A stretch of DNA of 64,000 bases from an uncultured Carboxylicivirga sp. (GCA_947503525.1 CANNEA010000010.1:62001-126000), one strand, 5' to 3'. Shown: positions 16,905 to 25,399, counted from the stretch's first letter. Notes: generated from the letters alone by a model not told the origin. Program-made: numbers and translations.

Positions 16905-18686
16905 TTATAAGATGATGACCTTGTTGTTTTGCACGTAGCCCTTTAATGACTTAAAAGACATAACATAAAACTTTGATCTATTCAAATTGGAAACACTATT
17001 TACATCATACAATTCTCCACTTCTAATTACCCTTCCCGACATATCATTCAACATATACTGAATAGGTAAATATTTCGGATTAATAATTTCCAGTTTAAGC
17101 ATATTCCCCAAAACCATTATCCTTACCATATCCTCGACCACTGTTTGCTTGTTACCAATACTAATATCAACATCCTCCATATCAGCATATGGTCCCACAT
17201 CCTCTTTCTCCAATGCGATATTGTATTCCGTATTTGAATAATACTCATCACATCCCACATCTTTATTATCTTCCCTGTCTTCGCCATCAAAGTCAAAGTC
17301 AACATAAGAATAAGTTCCTACAGCATTATCAATGGCAGCACTAACACTACTTAATCGATAGGCACCTTCCTTTTTTTCCAATTGAGGATCGTAAAACGAA
17401 ATGCCTTCGGTAACATCTACATCACTTTCATTAGCATTAGCTACATTGCCTTCCCACAGCATATTAATAGGTTCATCATCAAAATCTATCACTTTATTGT
17501 AAATGTCATCCATAATGACATTGGCGATCTTACAATCTTTGGGAGGCAAGGTTTTTTCGGAGTCTTTACCGGCACCAATTGTGATCGGCACCTTGCAATT
17601 TACAATAGTATTAAATGCAACCTCAGCCTCAATAACCTGGAAATATCTATTAAGCGGCGAATCTGGTACGCCATTCATAATGCAGATAGCTGAGCGATAC
17701 CCATCTCCTTTTAAGCCTTCGAAATAATTATTAAATACCTTATGGCGCTCTCCAATTATTCTTACACCACCTGATGACTTATTCTCACCCAAAAAGAAGT
17801 TACCATACACTTCACAATCATTACCATGACGCAAGGTTAAGCAGCCATCATTATTTCTAAACGTATTATAACGGTAGATATTAAAACCCGACTTATTTGA
17901 AATGATTTCAATTTCGCCGTCACACTCTTCAAACAGATTATACTCAACAATGGCTCTTGATTCCTGCATACTGTTTGTGCTTGTTCCAATACGAATGGTT
18001 TCACCCCCATTATAACCTAAGTCCGGTCGCGAACCAAAGTAGTTGTAGTCAATTTGTGTATAGTTGGGCTCCCCATTCAACCAAACCACCAAGGTAGTAC
18101 CTGAATGTTCTTTACCTTCAAAATGACAATGATCAACACGATTGTGGTCACCATATACAGATACCCATTTATAATCGACATTCTTATCAGCCGGATTATA
18201 ATTAAGAATTGATGTATTGGTTAAACGGCAATAACTCGCCAATTTTGAAGATCCATTCCTAAATTCAATCACTGCACCATTATCGGTGTATCCATCTTCA
18301 AATCGTAAACCATCAACTGTTAAATATTCACCATATATCTTTAGAGATGACTTCCCTGAAAGAACCACAGCATCTTTCCTCTCAACAGATAATACAATCG
18401 GTCGCTCAGCTTGTCCTTCTCCCACGAAAAGCAACTTTGCATCCACCCAATTACCCGACTTCATAAATACAGTATCACCGGGCATCAATTGACCAGATAA
18501 CTTATCTAAATCGGAAGAAGATTGAATGGTATAATTTTCGGCTTTGGAAGTAGAGTAAGAAAATATCATGATTAATAAAGACGTAAAGACAAAAATAAAT
18601 TTTTGCCTTTGGCCAATAGAATTCATTGGTCGTCTGCTATCATTATTATTGATATTCCTAGATTCCATTATTTTCGATTCTTTCAT
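16905..18686 (-). CDS. PL6 family alginate lyase with T9SS tail
   Basis: 593 residues from the ATG at 18686; the ATG at 18626 (residue 21) would give a more ordinary signal peptide, with the hydrophobic core at 29-45. A parallel beta-helix follows. Lys265 (IISNKS) and Arg286 (LTLRHGN) match the catalytic Lys/Arg pair of PL6, and Ca-ligand-like acidic residues (ECDGEIE) precede them. The C-terminal 75 residues (KLEIINPKYLP, DMSGRVIRSG, then a final strand) resemble a T9SS sorting domain, so it is probably exported to the cell surface or medium. It is separated from the main operon by gntR and has its own control region rich in inverted repeats. Confidence 0.88.
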   Translation of the reverse strand: MKESKIMESRNINNNDSRRPMNSIGQRQKFIFVFTSLLIMIFSYSTSKAENYTIQSSSDLDKLSGQLMPGDTVFMKSGNWVDAKLLFVGEGQAERPIVLSVERKDAVVLSGKSSLKIYGEYLTVDGLRFEDGYTDNGAVIEFRNGSSKLASYCRLTNTSILNYNPADKNVDYKWVSVYGDHNRVDHCHFEGKEHSGTTLVVWLNGEPNYTQIDYNYFGSRPDLGYNGGETIRIGTSTNSMQESRAIVEYNLFEECDGEIEIISNKSGFNIYRYNTFRNNDGCLTLRHGNDCEVYGNFFLGENKSSGGVRIIGERHKVFNNYFEGLKGDGYRSAICIMNGVPDSPLNRYFQVIEAEVAFNTIVNCKVPITIGAGKDSEKTLPPKDCKIANVIMDDIYNKVIDFDDEPINMLWEGNVANANESDVDVTEGISFYDPQLEKKEGAYRLSSVSAAIDNAVGTYSYVDFDFDGEDREDNKDVGCDEYYSNTEYNIALEKEDVGPYADMEDVDISIGNKQTVVEDMVRIMVLGNMLKLEIINPKYLPIQYMLNDMSGRVIRSGELYDVNSVSNLNRSKFYVMSFKSLKGYVQNNKVIIL

Positions 18687-18741
18687 AAATAATTAAATGG
18701 TATATTCAACTTTGAGACGAAATCCCATTGCTTGACCATCC

Positions 18742-18757
18742 AATTGGTCGACCAATT
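18742..18757. promoter_or_regulatory. 16-base perfect palindrome, candidate operator of PL6 gene
   Basis: AATTGGTCGACCAATT is perfectly self-complementary and contains the TTGGTnnACCAA core seen at 16817 and 18914. It lies 56 bases before the PL6 start codon, where bound repressor would block transcription. Confidence 0.65.
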
Positions 18758-18780
18758 TAAGACGTATTTTTTTTATAAAC

Positions 18781-18828
18781 AAATTTTAACAGTTAAAATT
18801 TCAAGTTAAAACCAGACCAAATGGTCTG
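18781..18828. promoter_or_regulatory. Two further inverted repeats in the PL6 control region
   Basis: At 18781-18801 the arms AAATTTTAAC and GTTAAAATTT are exact complements around one A. At 18813-18828 the arms CAGACCA and TGGTCTG are exact complements around AA; this second repeat carries the GACCA/TGGTC half-sites in the opposite orientation to the TTGGTnnACCAA sites. Both lie between the two operator candidates. Confidence 0.45.
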
Positions 18829-18912
18829 ATCAATTGATGTTTTATCGATTAACAAAGGCTTTCATAAGTCAGAATTACTTACAATTTTTTTTTACTTTTT
18901 TAAGCAATTTTC

Positions 18913-18926
18913 ATTGGTCTACCAAT
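18913..18926. promoter_or_regulatory. Candidate FadR/GntR operator, distal site of PL6 gene
   Basis: ATTGGT and ACCAAT are exact complements around CT. It is the third copy of the TTGGTnnACCAA core and lies 170 bases from the copy at 18742-18757, so the pair could support looping. The rest of the 18687-19301 spacer holds no convincing gene. Confidence 0.55.
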
Positions 18927-19301
18927 TAAAACCACCTCATTAGTTACCAAAATATACTTAGCTGCATAGAGAATTTTATAATAAAACAATCCTTTTTAGC
19001 CTAGTTTATACCCTAGTCACCCCAATGCTTTCTATTACATCCTTTGCCCTCCAATTCCGTTCAATAAATAAAGGTGTCTTGCAAACTGAACCTGGTAATA
19101 TTATACATTGAACTCATACAATCAGATTATAAACCACAAAACAATTCAAGGTGTGAGTTGACGACATTTGAGCTTCTTATTCAGCATCGTTAAAATCACA
19201 ATCTGTGGCTGAATATCACATATCTCAAATTAACATATCTAGATTTGAACATATTTTATTAGCTGTTGTTATATTTTTAGTTTAAACTTAACTTGAACAA
19301 C

Positions 19302-19763
19302 ATGAAATCACTCGTAATACTAATAAGTACTTTAATAATTATAGCAATGAGCACACTTAACGCACAAACAGTAGATACCTATTATTTCAGTAAAATTGTA
19401 AACTTGCCTTTTGAAGAAGCCAGCGATAAGGTAAAGGCTAGTCTGGCAGAACAACAATTTGGCATCGTTACAGAAGTTGATATGCACGAAAAATTTATAG
19501 AGAAAGGTATTGATGCCAATGCAAAACCTTATCGTTTATTGGGAGCTTGCAACCCAAAACTGGCATACGAAACAGTTAATGCCGAAGAAAACATAGGCTT
19601 ATTTCTACCTTGTAAAGTAATTGTGAAATATATTGATGAAAATACAACTGAAATAGTAATGATTGACCCAAGCAAAGTTATGAGTATGCTTGGCAACGAG
19701 GCCCTTAACAAACCCGCAGAAATAGTTACTAAGCACTTCAAAGAAGCATTAGAGAATTTGTAG
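19302..19763 (+). CDS. DUF302 family protein, exported
   Basis: 153 residues from the ATG at 19302; a TTG nine bases upstream is in frame but the ATG gives a clean signal peptide (hydrophobic 4-16, cut near LNA). The mature part reads as one DUF302 alpha/beta domain (YYFSKIVNLPFEEASDKVKASLAEQQFGIVTEVD is split over two strands and a helix; LLGACNPKLAYETV follows). The family has no settled biochemical role; its members are often periplasmic. It stands alone between the alginate locus and the MBOAT pair and ends in its own terminator. Confidence 0.8.
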   Translation: MKSLVILISTLIIIAMSTLNAQTVDTYYFSKIVNLPFEEASDKVKASLAEQQFGIVTEVDMHEKFIEKGIDANAKPYRLLGACNPKLAYETVNAEENIGLFLPCKVIVKYIDENTTEIVMIDPSKVMSMLGNEALNKPAEIVTKHFKEALENL

Positions 19764-19789
19764 TCGATAATAATACTCAATTAGTTTGG

Positions 19790-19821
19790 AGGCAGTTGAT
19801 TTGATATCAGCTGCCTTTTTA
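19790..19821 (+). terminator. Intrinsic terminator of the DUF302 gene
   Basis: GGCAGTTGAT (19791-19800) pairs with ATCAGCTGCC (19806-19815) with one G-U pair and a 5-base loop, followed by five T. Confidence 0.75.
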
Positions 19822-19864
19822 TATGTCATAACCTGGTACTTAAATATGACTATAAATGAATCAA

Positions 19865-20788
19865 TTACTCTTGCATTAAACCTAACTCGCGAATTAAATA
19901 ATCATTAAACAGCTCAACGCCAGTTAAATTTAGATGCCTGTCATCTCTAAAATATTCAGTGCTTGTTAATTCCTCGAAATCATTAAAATTATAATATTCT
20001 CCAAAGCTGGAGATGAAACGATTAAATTGCGCGTTATTGTGCAATTCATATTTTTGCTTCACGAATGGCACTTGAACTAAAACACATTTGGACTGATTTT
20101 CCTTTAACAATTCCATAATCTCTTCGAAAGCTTCAACTTGCATGTCAGTCATCATATCAGTCGAATTTTCATCTACTGACCTAAGCAGCTTAAACTGGCT
20201 AATATCTACTTCTACATACCCTCCTTCGATATACTTTCTCCTTGACTCATCTATATCCATAGCTGCAATTGGGTGAGTATTGAAAATAGCGGAGTTAGTA
20301 CGATATATCAAACTGTTTATAACTTTTGCATTTTTAAATCGCAGCGATAGCTCCAGTGAGTGTAAATCCAGTGCCCCGTTTGCAACAATATCAGTAGCTG
20401 ATTCAATACCATCACTTGCAAAAGTAAGGGGTGAAACTTCGTAAATAACAAGTTTAGGATTTAACCTTTTCAGATGCCTTTGAAGTAAAATTTTAGATTG
20501 TATAGGAGACTGACTTGATGTTCCGAGGTTAAACACATTATACCCTAATTCCCGATACTTTCTAACATCAAATGTACTATAGGCCCTGGAAGACCCTAGA
20601 AATAGAATATCTATATCCTTATAATTATCGACGTCTTGCAGTCTTACTAAGGTATTCTTATTTTGAGACTTTATTAGGTTTGGACTTAGAAAGGACGGCA
20701 TTAAGTTACCCCATACAAATATTAACAGCACATATACCAAACAGCAGAATGAAATAACAAGGACTATATTTAGGATGAATTTTTTCAT
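19865..20788 (-). CDS. SGNH/DltD-like acyltransferase partner of MBOAT protein
   Basis: 307 residues from the ATG at 20788, which follows the MBOAT stop codon by two bases; the longer frame (to 20875) would overlap MBOAT and lacks a sensible N-terminus. Residues 1-30 form one membrane anchor. LFLGSSRAYS gives the SGNH block I serine and DDRHLNLTG near the end supplies the Asp-x-x-His pair. Partner proteins of this type accept acyl groups passed across the membrane by the MBOAT enzyme and put them on an exported glycan. The acceptor is unknown. Confidence 0.75.
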   Translation of the reverse strand: MKKFILNIVLVISFCCLVYVLLIFVWGNLMPSFLSPNLIKSQNKNTLVRLQDVDNYKDIDILFLGSSRAYSTFDVRKYRELGYNVFNLGTSSQSPIQSKILLQRHLKRLNPKLVIYEVSPLTFASDGIESATDIVANGALDLHSLELSLRFKNAKVINSLIYRTNSAIFNTHPIAAMDIDESRRKYIEGGYVEVDISQFKLLRSVDENSTDMMTDMQVEAFEEIMELLKENQSKCVLVQVPFVKQKYELHNNAQFNRFISSFGEYYNFNDFEELTSTEYFRDDRHLNLTGVELFNDYLIRELGLMQE

Positions 20789-20790
20789 AA

Positions 20791-22260
20791 TTAGAATTGA
20801 AAATAAATGAAAGGATTCTCCGAAGTATACATGAACATTCCTATAAAGAAAACAATCAAAGCATACGAAGTCCATCGAAGCAGACGCACTTGTGGCAGAC
20901 GCTCCAAGTCATGATGATAGATTCGCCCTCGCCATTCAACAATTATAAAAACCAGAAGAATAAAGAAGGTAGTAGAGAGTTGCAATCCTACACCGAGCCC
21001 TTTTTGAGGCAGCATAAAAAATGATTGATTAAAGATAGAACCAATAAACTGAAAAGCGTGATTTAAATTTTCAGCCCTGAAAAAGATCCATGCAAAAACA
21101 CAGAGAAGGAAAGTCAGCAGCATTCTCGCGAATTCAAGTATAGGAGGACGATAATAACTCTTGTTCATAAAATCGTACCCTACTATTGTATTTATTTCTT
21201 TCCGATTTTTATTTGTTATGAGCAGTGGAATAAAATATAAGGCATTCAAAAGACCCCATATGATAAAAGTCCAATTGGCTCCATGCCAAAATCCACTAAC
21301 GATAAAAATAATTAGGGTATTTCGGATTTTCTTCCAGGTTCCACATTTGCTTCCTCCTAATGGAATATATAAATAATCTCTAAACCAGGTGGACAAAGAG
21401 ATATGCCAGCGCCTCCAAAACTCCGCAATATTTCTTGAGAAATAAGGAAAGGCAAAGTTTTGTTTTAAATTAAAGCCAAACAAGCGTGATGTGCCTATTG
21501 CTATATCAGAGTATCCTGAAAAATCACCATATATTTGAAAAGTAAAACATACAGCACCGATCACAAGGGTGCTTCCACCCAATTCATTTGAGTTATTAAA
21601 AACATAGTTTGCAATTTCAGCACAATTATCGGCCACAACAACCTTTTTAAAGAGACCCCATAATATTTGTCGCATCCCATCCACCGCTTTAGGATAATCA
21701 AACTTTCGTTTTGAGTAGAACTGTGGAAGTAAATTTGTCGCTCTTTCAATCGGACCTGCAACCAATTGAGGGAAAAAGCTAACAAATGCCGAAAAAGCAA
21801 TTATGTCGGTGGTGGGTTCCAATTTTCGTTTGTACACATCAATGGTGTAACTTAAGGTTTGAAAGGTATAGAAGCTGATACCAACAGGTAATATAATATT
21901 TAATGAGTTAGGTGTTATTCGACCTCCAAAGAATGAAAATGAACTTATGAAATTATCGAGAAAAAAGTTGTAATATTTAAAGAATCCAAGGAATCCCAGA
22001 TTGACAATTATACTTATCCACAGCAATAAATCTCGCCGCTTTTGATTTTCCTCGGTTTTTAGTTTTCTACCTACCGAATAATCGATTAAAGTACTAAAAA
22101 TGATCAGTGATAAAAATCGCCAATCCCACCAGCCATAAAACACATAGCTGGACACCACAACCAAGAGATTTTGCAACCTTATATTTCTATTTACCAGAAA
22201 CCAGTAGATAATAAAAACTATTGGTAAAAATATGGCAAAATCAATGGAGTTAAATAACAT
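20791..22260 (-). CDS. MBOAT family O-acyltransferase (AlgI/DltB-like)
   Basis: 489 residues, about ten membrane segments. The diagnostic region RNIAEFWRRWHISLSTWFRDYLYIPLGG and the SGFWHGANWTFI motif with the catalytic His are present. Family members move acetyl or other acyl groups over the membrane to decorate secreted polysaccharide or teichoic acid. It is the first gene of a two-gene unit with the SGNH protein. Although related to alginate acetylase AlgI, no alginate synthesis genes are near, so the acceptor is more likely a surface glycan of this organism. Confidence 0.9.
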   Translation of the reverse strand: MLFNSIDFAIFLPIVFIIYWFLVNRNIRLQNLLVVVSSYVFYGWWDWRFLSLIIFSTLIDYSVGRKLKTEENQKRRDLLLWISIIVNLGFLGFFKYYNFFLDNFISSFSFFGGRITPNSLNIILPVGISFYTFQTLSYTIDVYKRKLEPTTDIIAFSAFVSFFPQLVAGPIERATNLLPQFYSKRKFDYPKAVDGMRQILWGLFKKVVVADNCAEIANYVFNNSNELGGSTLVIGAVCFTFQIYGDFSGYSDIAIGTSRLFGFNLKQNFAFPYFSRNIAEFWRRWHISLSTWFRDYLYIPLGGSKCGTWKKIRNTLIIFIVSGFWHGANWTFIIWGLLNALYFIPLLITNKNRKEINTIVGYDFMNKSYYRPPILEFARMLLTFLLCVFAWIFFRAENLNHAFQFIGSIFNQSFFMLPQKGLGVGLQLSTTFFILLVFIIVEWRGRIYHHDLERLPQVRLLRWTSYALIVFFIGMFMYTSENPFIYFQF

Positions 22261-22475
22261 TCTTCATTATGTGTGTATAGCTAAAATGATTCCTAAAAAC
22301 ATTAGTCCATTCTATCTACCTATTTATTATAAGGACAGCGAATATAATTGATCGGAATTTCTGGAACAAATAATTAATTAGATTTACAGCGAACCGTATA
22401 AACCAATTTTATCCTTGAGATTACTGTACAGAATTTCATCAAATTAAGAGAGGATAATCACTTGGAATAAATACA

Positions 22476-22512
22476 ACAAAAAAGCACTTAAAGACAATTC
22501 TTTTAAGTGCTT
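22476..22512 (-). terminator. Intrinsic terminator after tRNA-Arg
   Basis: On the minus strand AAGCACTTAAA and TTTAAGTGCTT (plus-strand 22502-22512 and 22482-22492) form an 11-pair stem with a 9-base loop followed by a T run. It begins 17 bases after the tRNA. Confidence 0.8.
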
Positions 22513-22528
22513 CAATATTATTTATCCG

Positions 22529-22600
22529 TGACCTCGGCGGGAATCGAACCCGCATCATAGGAACCGGAATCCTACATTCTATCCATTGAACTACGAGGCC
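22529..22600 (-). tRNA. tRNA-Arg(CCG)
   Basis: Read on the minus strand the sequence folds as a cloverleaf: acceptor GGCCTCG pairs with CGAGGTC (one G-U), the anticodon stem TAGGA/TCCTA encloses the loop TTCCGGT with anticodon CCG, and the T arm GCGGG-TTCGATT-CCCGC is perfect. The discriminator is A and the CCA end is not encoded. Anticodon CCG reads the Arg codon CGG, which is rare in this AT-rich genome. Confidence 0.95.
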
Positions 22601-22611
22601 AATAAGGTTCG

Positions 22612-22619
22612 CAAATTTA
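22612..22619 (-). promoter_or_regulatory. Bacteroidota -7 box of tRNA-Arg
   Basis: CAAATTTA on the plus strand is TAAATTTG on the minus strand, matching the TAnnTTTG consensus of Bacteroidota primary sigma factor, 11 bases before the tRNA. A clear -33 TTG at normal spacing is not seen. Confidence 0.5.
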
Positions 22620-22659
22620 GAAATAATTCTCTTATGCGCCTATTAATGGCCACAAGTAA

Positions 22660-22914
22660 TTAGACAGCTTCATTAACAGCTACAACCTCAGTTATTTGAG
22701 GCACCGATTTCTTCACTACCATCTCAACACCACCTTTTAAAGTCTGCATGCTTAGTGGACACCCATCACATGAACCCTCTAAACGAACTTTTACGACATT
22801 CTCATCGGTAATTTCCAAAAGTGTAATATTACCCCCATCTCCTTCCAGGTAAGGACGAATAGATTCTAAGGCTTCTTCTACTTCTTGAAAAAGTTTTGCT
22901 TTTTCCTCTCCCAT
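22660..22914 (-). CDS. NifU C-terminal domain Fe-S scaffold/carrier
   Basis: 84 residues, the whole protein being one NifU-like domain. RPYLEGDGGNI is followed by SCDGCPLS with the two cluster-binding cysteines Cys49 and Cys52. Such stand-alone domains carry or assemble [4Fe-4S] clusters for apoproteins. It follows the Mrp ATPase by three bases, and the two proteins probably act together in Fe-S cluster delivery. Confidence 0.92.
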   Translation of the reverse strand: MGEEKAKLFQEVEEALESIRPYLEGDGGNITLLEITDENVVKVRLEGSCDGCPLSMQTLKGGVEMVVKKSVPQITEVVAVNEAV

Positions 22915-22917
22915 GGC

Positions 22918-24027
22918 TTATTTTTTTATTTCAACAATTTTTGTCTTTGGTATTGATGCATTTCGATGCTCAACGCGTTCCACAACTCTTTGAGCCAGAT
23001 CAGCAAACGAAATTCCTATGATGGATGAATCATTCAAAGCAGCAGGCTCCCCTTTATCACCACCTTCACGTATACTTTGTACAATAGGGATCTGACCTAA
23101 TAGTGGCACCTCTAGTTTAGAAGCCAATACTTTTCCGCCATCTTTACCAAAAATGTAATATTTATTCTCAGGTAGTTCTTCAGGCGTAAACCACGCCATA
23201 TTTTCAACCAATCCAAGAACAGGCACGTTTATGTTCTTACTCTTAAACATACTTACACCTTTAACGGCATCGGCCAGTGCTACATTTTGTGGCGTAGTAA
23301 CTACAACAGCACCAGTAATACTTATACTCTGCACCAAGGTTAAATGAATATCACTTGTACCAGGAGGTAAATCAAGTAACAAATAGTCTAGTTCACCCCA
23401 ATTACCATCATTTATAAGTTGCTTAATCGCATTTGTTGCCATCGAACCTCTCCAGATAAGGGCATCATCGGGATTAACAAAATAGCCGATACTAAGCATC
23501 TTAACTCCATACTTCTCAACCGGAAGAATTCGATCTTTACCATCTATTTTTTCCAACACAGGTCTTGAGTCTTCTGTCTGGAACATGATAGGCACTGAAG
23601 GGCCGTAAATATCGGCATCGAGAAGGCCTACTGAATAACCTGCTTTTGCTAATGCCACGGCAAGATTTGAAGTAACAGTTGATTTACCAACACCTCCTTT
23701 ACCAGATGCAACAGCAATAATGTTACTAACTCCCGGAAGCGCTTTAGCTTCAACCACCGGCTTAGCTTTTGGCTTTACCTTCACATATATATTGCCTTCT
23801 ATTACTGCATCTTCATCAACATATGACTTAATAGCCTTTACGCATGCCTTCTTTAGAGAGCCTACCAAAGGATCGTTAGCTCTATCAAATAATAAACTAA
23901 AACTAATACGCTTTCCATCAATTTTAAGGTCGTCCTCAACCATGCCTAGCGACACAATATCTTTTCCTTTACCTGGATGAACAACATGCTTTAAGGCATC
24001 TAATATCAAGTTCGGATAATATTCCAT
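22918..24027 (-). CDS. mrp: Mrp/NBP35 family Fe-S cluster carrier ATPase
   Basis: 369 residues. An N-terminal MIP18-like (DUF59) domain covers about 1-90, then the deviant Walker A GKGGVGKS at 109-116, LLDADIYGPS and LLLDLPPGTSD complete the P-loop ATPase. The family loads Fe-S clusters onto target proteins. The CxxC pair that many Mrp proteins use for cluster binding near residue 290 is missing here (the region reads PENKYYIFGKDGG), which suggests the NifU protein from the next gene supplies the cysteines. Confidence 0.92.
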   Translation of the reverse strand: MEYYPNLILDALKHVVHPGKGKDIVSLGMVEDDLKIDGKRISFSLLFDRANDPLVGSLKKACVKAIKSYVDEDAVIEGNIYVKVKPKAKPVVEAKALPGVSNIIAVASGKGGVGKSTVTSNLAVALAKAGYSVGLLDADIYGPSVPIMFQTEDSRPVLEKIDGKDRILPVEKYGVKMLSIGYFVNPDDALIWRGSMATNAIKQLINDGNWGELDYLLLDLPPGTSDIHLTLVQSISITGAVVVTTPQNVALADAVKGVSMFKSKNINVPVLGLVENMAWFTPEELPENKYYIFGKDGGKVLASKLEVPLLGQIPIVQSIREGGDKGEPAALNDSSIIGISFADLAQRVVERVEHRNASIPKTKIVEIKK

Positions 24028-24215
24028 TCTTATCTTTATTTAAACCTTGTAAAAATAAGGAATATATTTTTAATTTTCTGAACTAAGCCAAAAGAGTTAG
24101 CAAAGGTGATAAAAAACATGTCTTCCTGAATTCAAATCAAGTAGTGATTTACTTCTTAATACTACAGCAAATATGGCCTTATTCGTTTTGATGAGATATA
24201 AAGCCAATTGGATAC

Positions 24216-24560
24216 TCAAAGCATATTATCGAGTTCGATACACGGATCCCAAAACACTTTATCAAAATTGATAATTTGATTGTCCTTAATTTCAACACCC
24301 TCATTCTCCAATAACTCTTTCATGGTTTCACCTCCCGGGAAATGATGCTTTCCAGTTAGTAATCCTTTACGATTAACCACTCGATGCGCCGGAACATAAT
24401 TATGCCAACTACTACACTTGTTCATAGCCCAACCCACCATACGGGCACTTCTGGCACTTCCTAAATACCTGGCAATAGCTCCATACGAAGTAACTTTGCC
24501 GTAAGGAATAAGCTCTGCAACCTGATAGGCTCTCGAGAAAAAATCTTTTTCCTTACTCAT
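24216..24560 (-). CDS. Alkyltransferase-like (ATL) DNA-binding protein
   Basis: 114 residues, resembling the DNA-binding domain of O6-alkylguanine alkyltransferase (IPYGKVTSYGAIARYLG, then ARMVGWAMNKC). The active-site motif PCHRV reads PAHRV at 57-61, so the alkyl-acceptor Cys is Ala. ATL proteins cannot remove alkyl groups but bind O6-alkylguanine and hand it to nucleotide excision repair. It lies 35 bases after trmB. Confidence 0.9.
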   Translation of the reverse strand: MSKEKDFFSRAYQVAELIPYGKVTSYGAIARYLGSARSARMVGWAMNKCSSWHNYVPAHRVVNRKGLLTGKHHFPGGETMKELLENEGVEIKDNQIINFDKVFWDPCIELDNML

Positions 24561-24595
24561 AAATAAATTCTTGTGTATTACTCTTAGAATATTAA

Positions 24596-25384
24596 TTAAG
24601 AACCTTTTTTTCTTGACAAACGGTTGCTCGCCACAGATTCTTTAACTTTAACCACTCCTCTGCCGCCACTATGGTAGACATCAAAATCAATTTCAACTTC
24701 AGGCTCCTTCCAATTAACCCGGGACTCTAGCTTGAATTTCAAATACTTAATATTTAAGCCATGTGCTATCCATTTCGATTCATAATGAGTTTGAATAGAA
24801 AGAATCTCATCATTAAATCCTGAACCGTACAAATCAGATTGATCAATTTCAAGTGCTAATTCATTTTCTTCCACCATGGCCTTGGTGTAGGTATATAAAA
24901 ATTGAGAATCCGTCTTCACATGAACAATACCATCTGGTTTCATAAACTGTGAATACTGTTTCATAAAGCGTGTTGAAGTCAGGCGCTTGTTTACCTTTTT
25001 CATTTGAGGATCGGAAAAGGTTAACCAAATCTCATCTACTTCTGCTTGATCAAAGAAATAAGTGATTAATTCAATTCGTGTGCGAAGGAAGGCAATGTTT
25101 GTCATTCCTTTGTTAAACGAATCCTTTGCCCCCTTATGCATGCGGGCTCCCTTAATATCAATACCTATGAAGTTCTTATCCGGATAAAGCTCACCCAATC
25201 CAACTGTATATTCTCCTTTTCCACACCCCAACTCCAGAACAATAGGGTTATCATTTTTGAAAAAATCCTTATTCCACCTCCCTTTCAGAGCAAAAGGCTC
25301 AAGCTGTAAGTCATCATAATTAGCCTGAAAAACATGGTCATAAGTTGCCATTTCGGCAAACTTTTTCAATTTATTCTTTCCCAC
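24596..25384 (-). CDS. trmB: tRNA (guanine-N7)-methyltransferase TrmB
   Basis: 262 residues starting at a GTG; the following KNKLKKFAEMATYDHVFQ is the usual start of Bacteroidota TrmB. VLELGCGKGEYT is the SAM-binding loop, and IWLTFSDPQMKK and FMKQYSQFMKPDGIVHVKTD follow in the family order. The enzyme methylates G46 in the tRNA variable loop. A 40-residue basic C-terminal tail extends beyond the usual core. It sits in the compact holB-ricT-gldH-trmB run. Confidence 0.93.
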   Translation of the reverse strand: MGKNKLKKFAEMATYDHVFQANYDDLQLEPFALKGRWNKDFFKNDNPIVLELGCGKGEYTVGLGELYPDKNFIGIDIKGARMHKGAKDSFNKGMTNIAFLRTRIELITYFFDQAEVDEIWLTFSDPQMKKVNKRLTSTRFMKQYSQFMKPDGIVHVKTDSQFLYTYTKAMVEENELALEIDQSDLYGSGFNDEILSIQTHYESKWIAHGLNIKYLKFKLESRVNWKEPEVEIDFDVYHSGGRGVVKVKESVASNRLSRKKGS

Positions 25385-25399
25385 TTCTCTTTTATTCGG

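Noticed and set aside
20789-20875. Longer N-terminus for the SGNH protein
   Set aside because: It overlaps the MBOAT coding end, while the ATG at 20788 lies two bases after the MBOAT stop and starts a proper membrane anchor.
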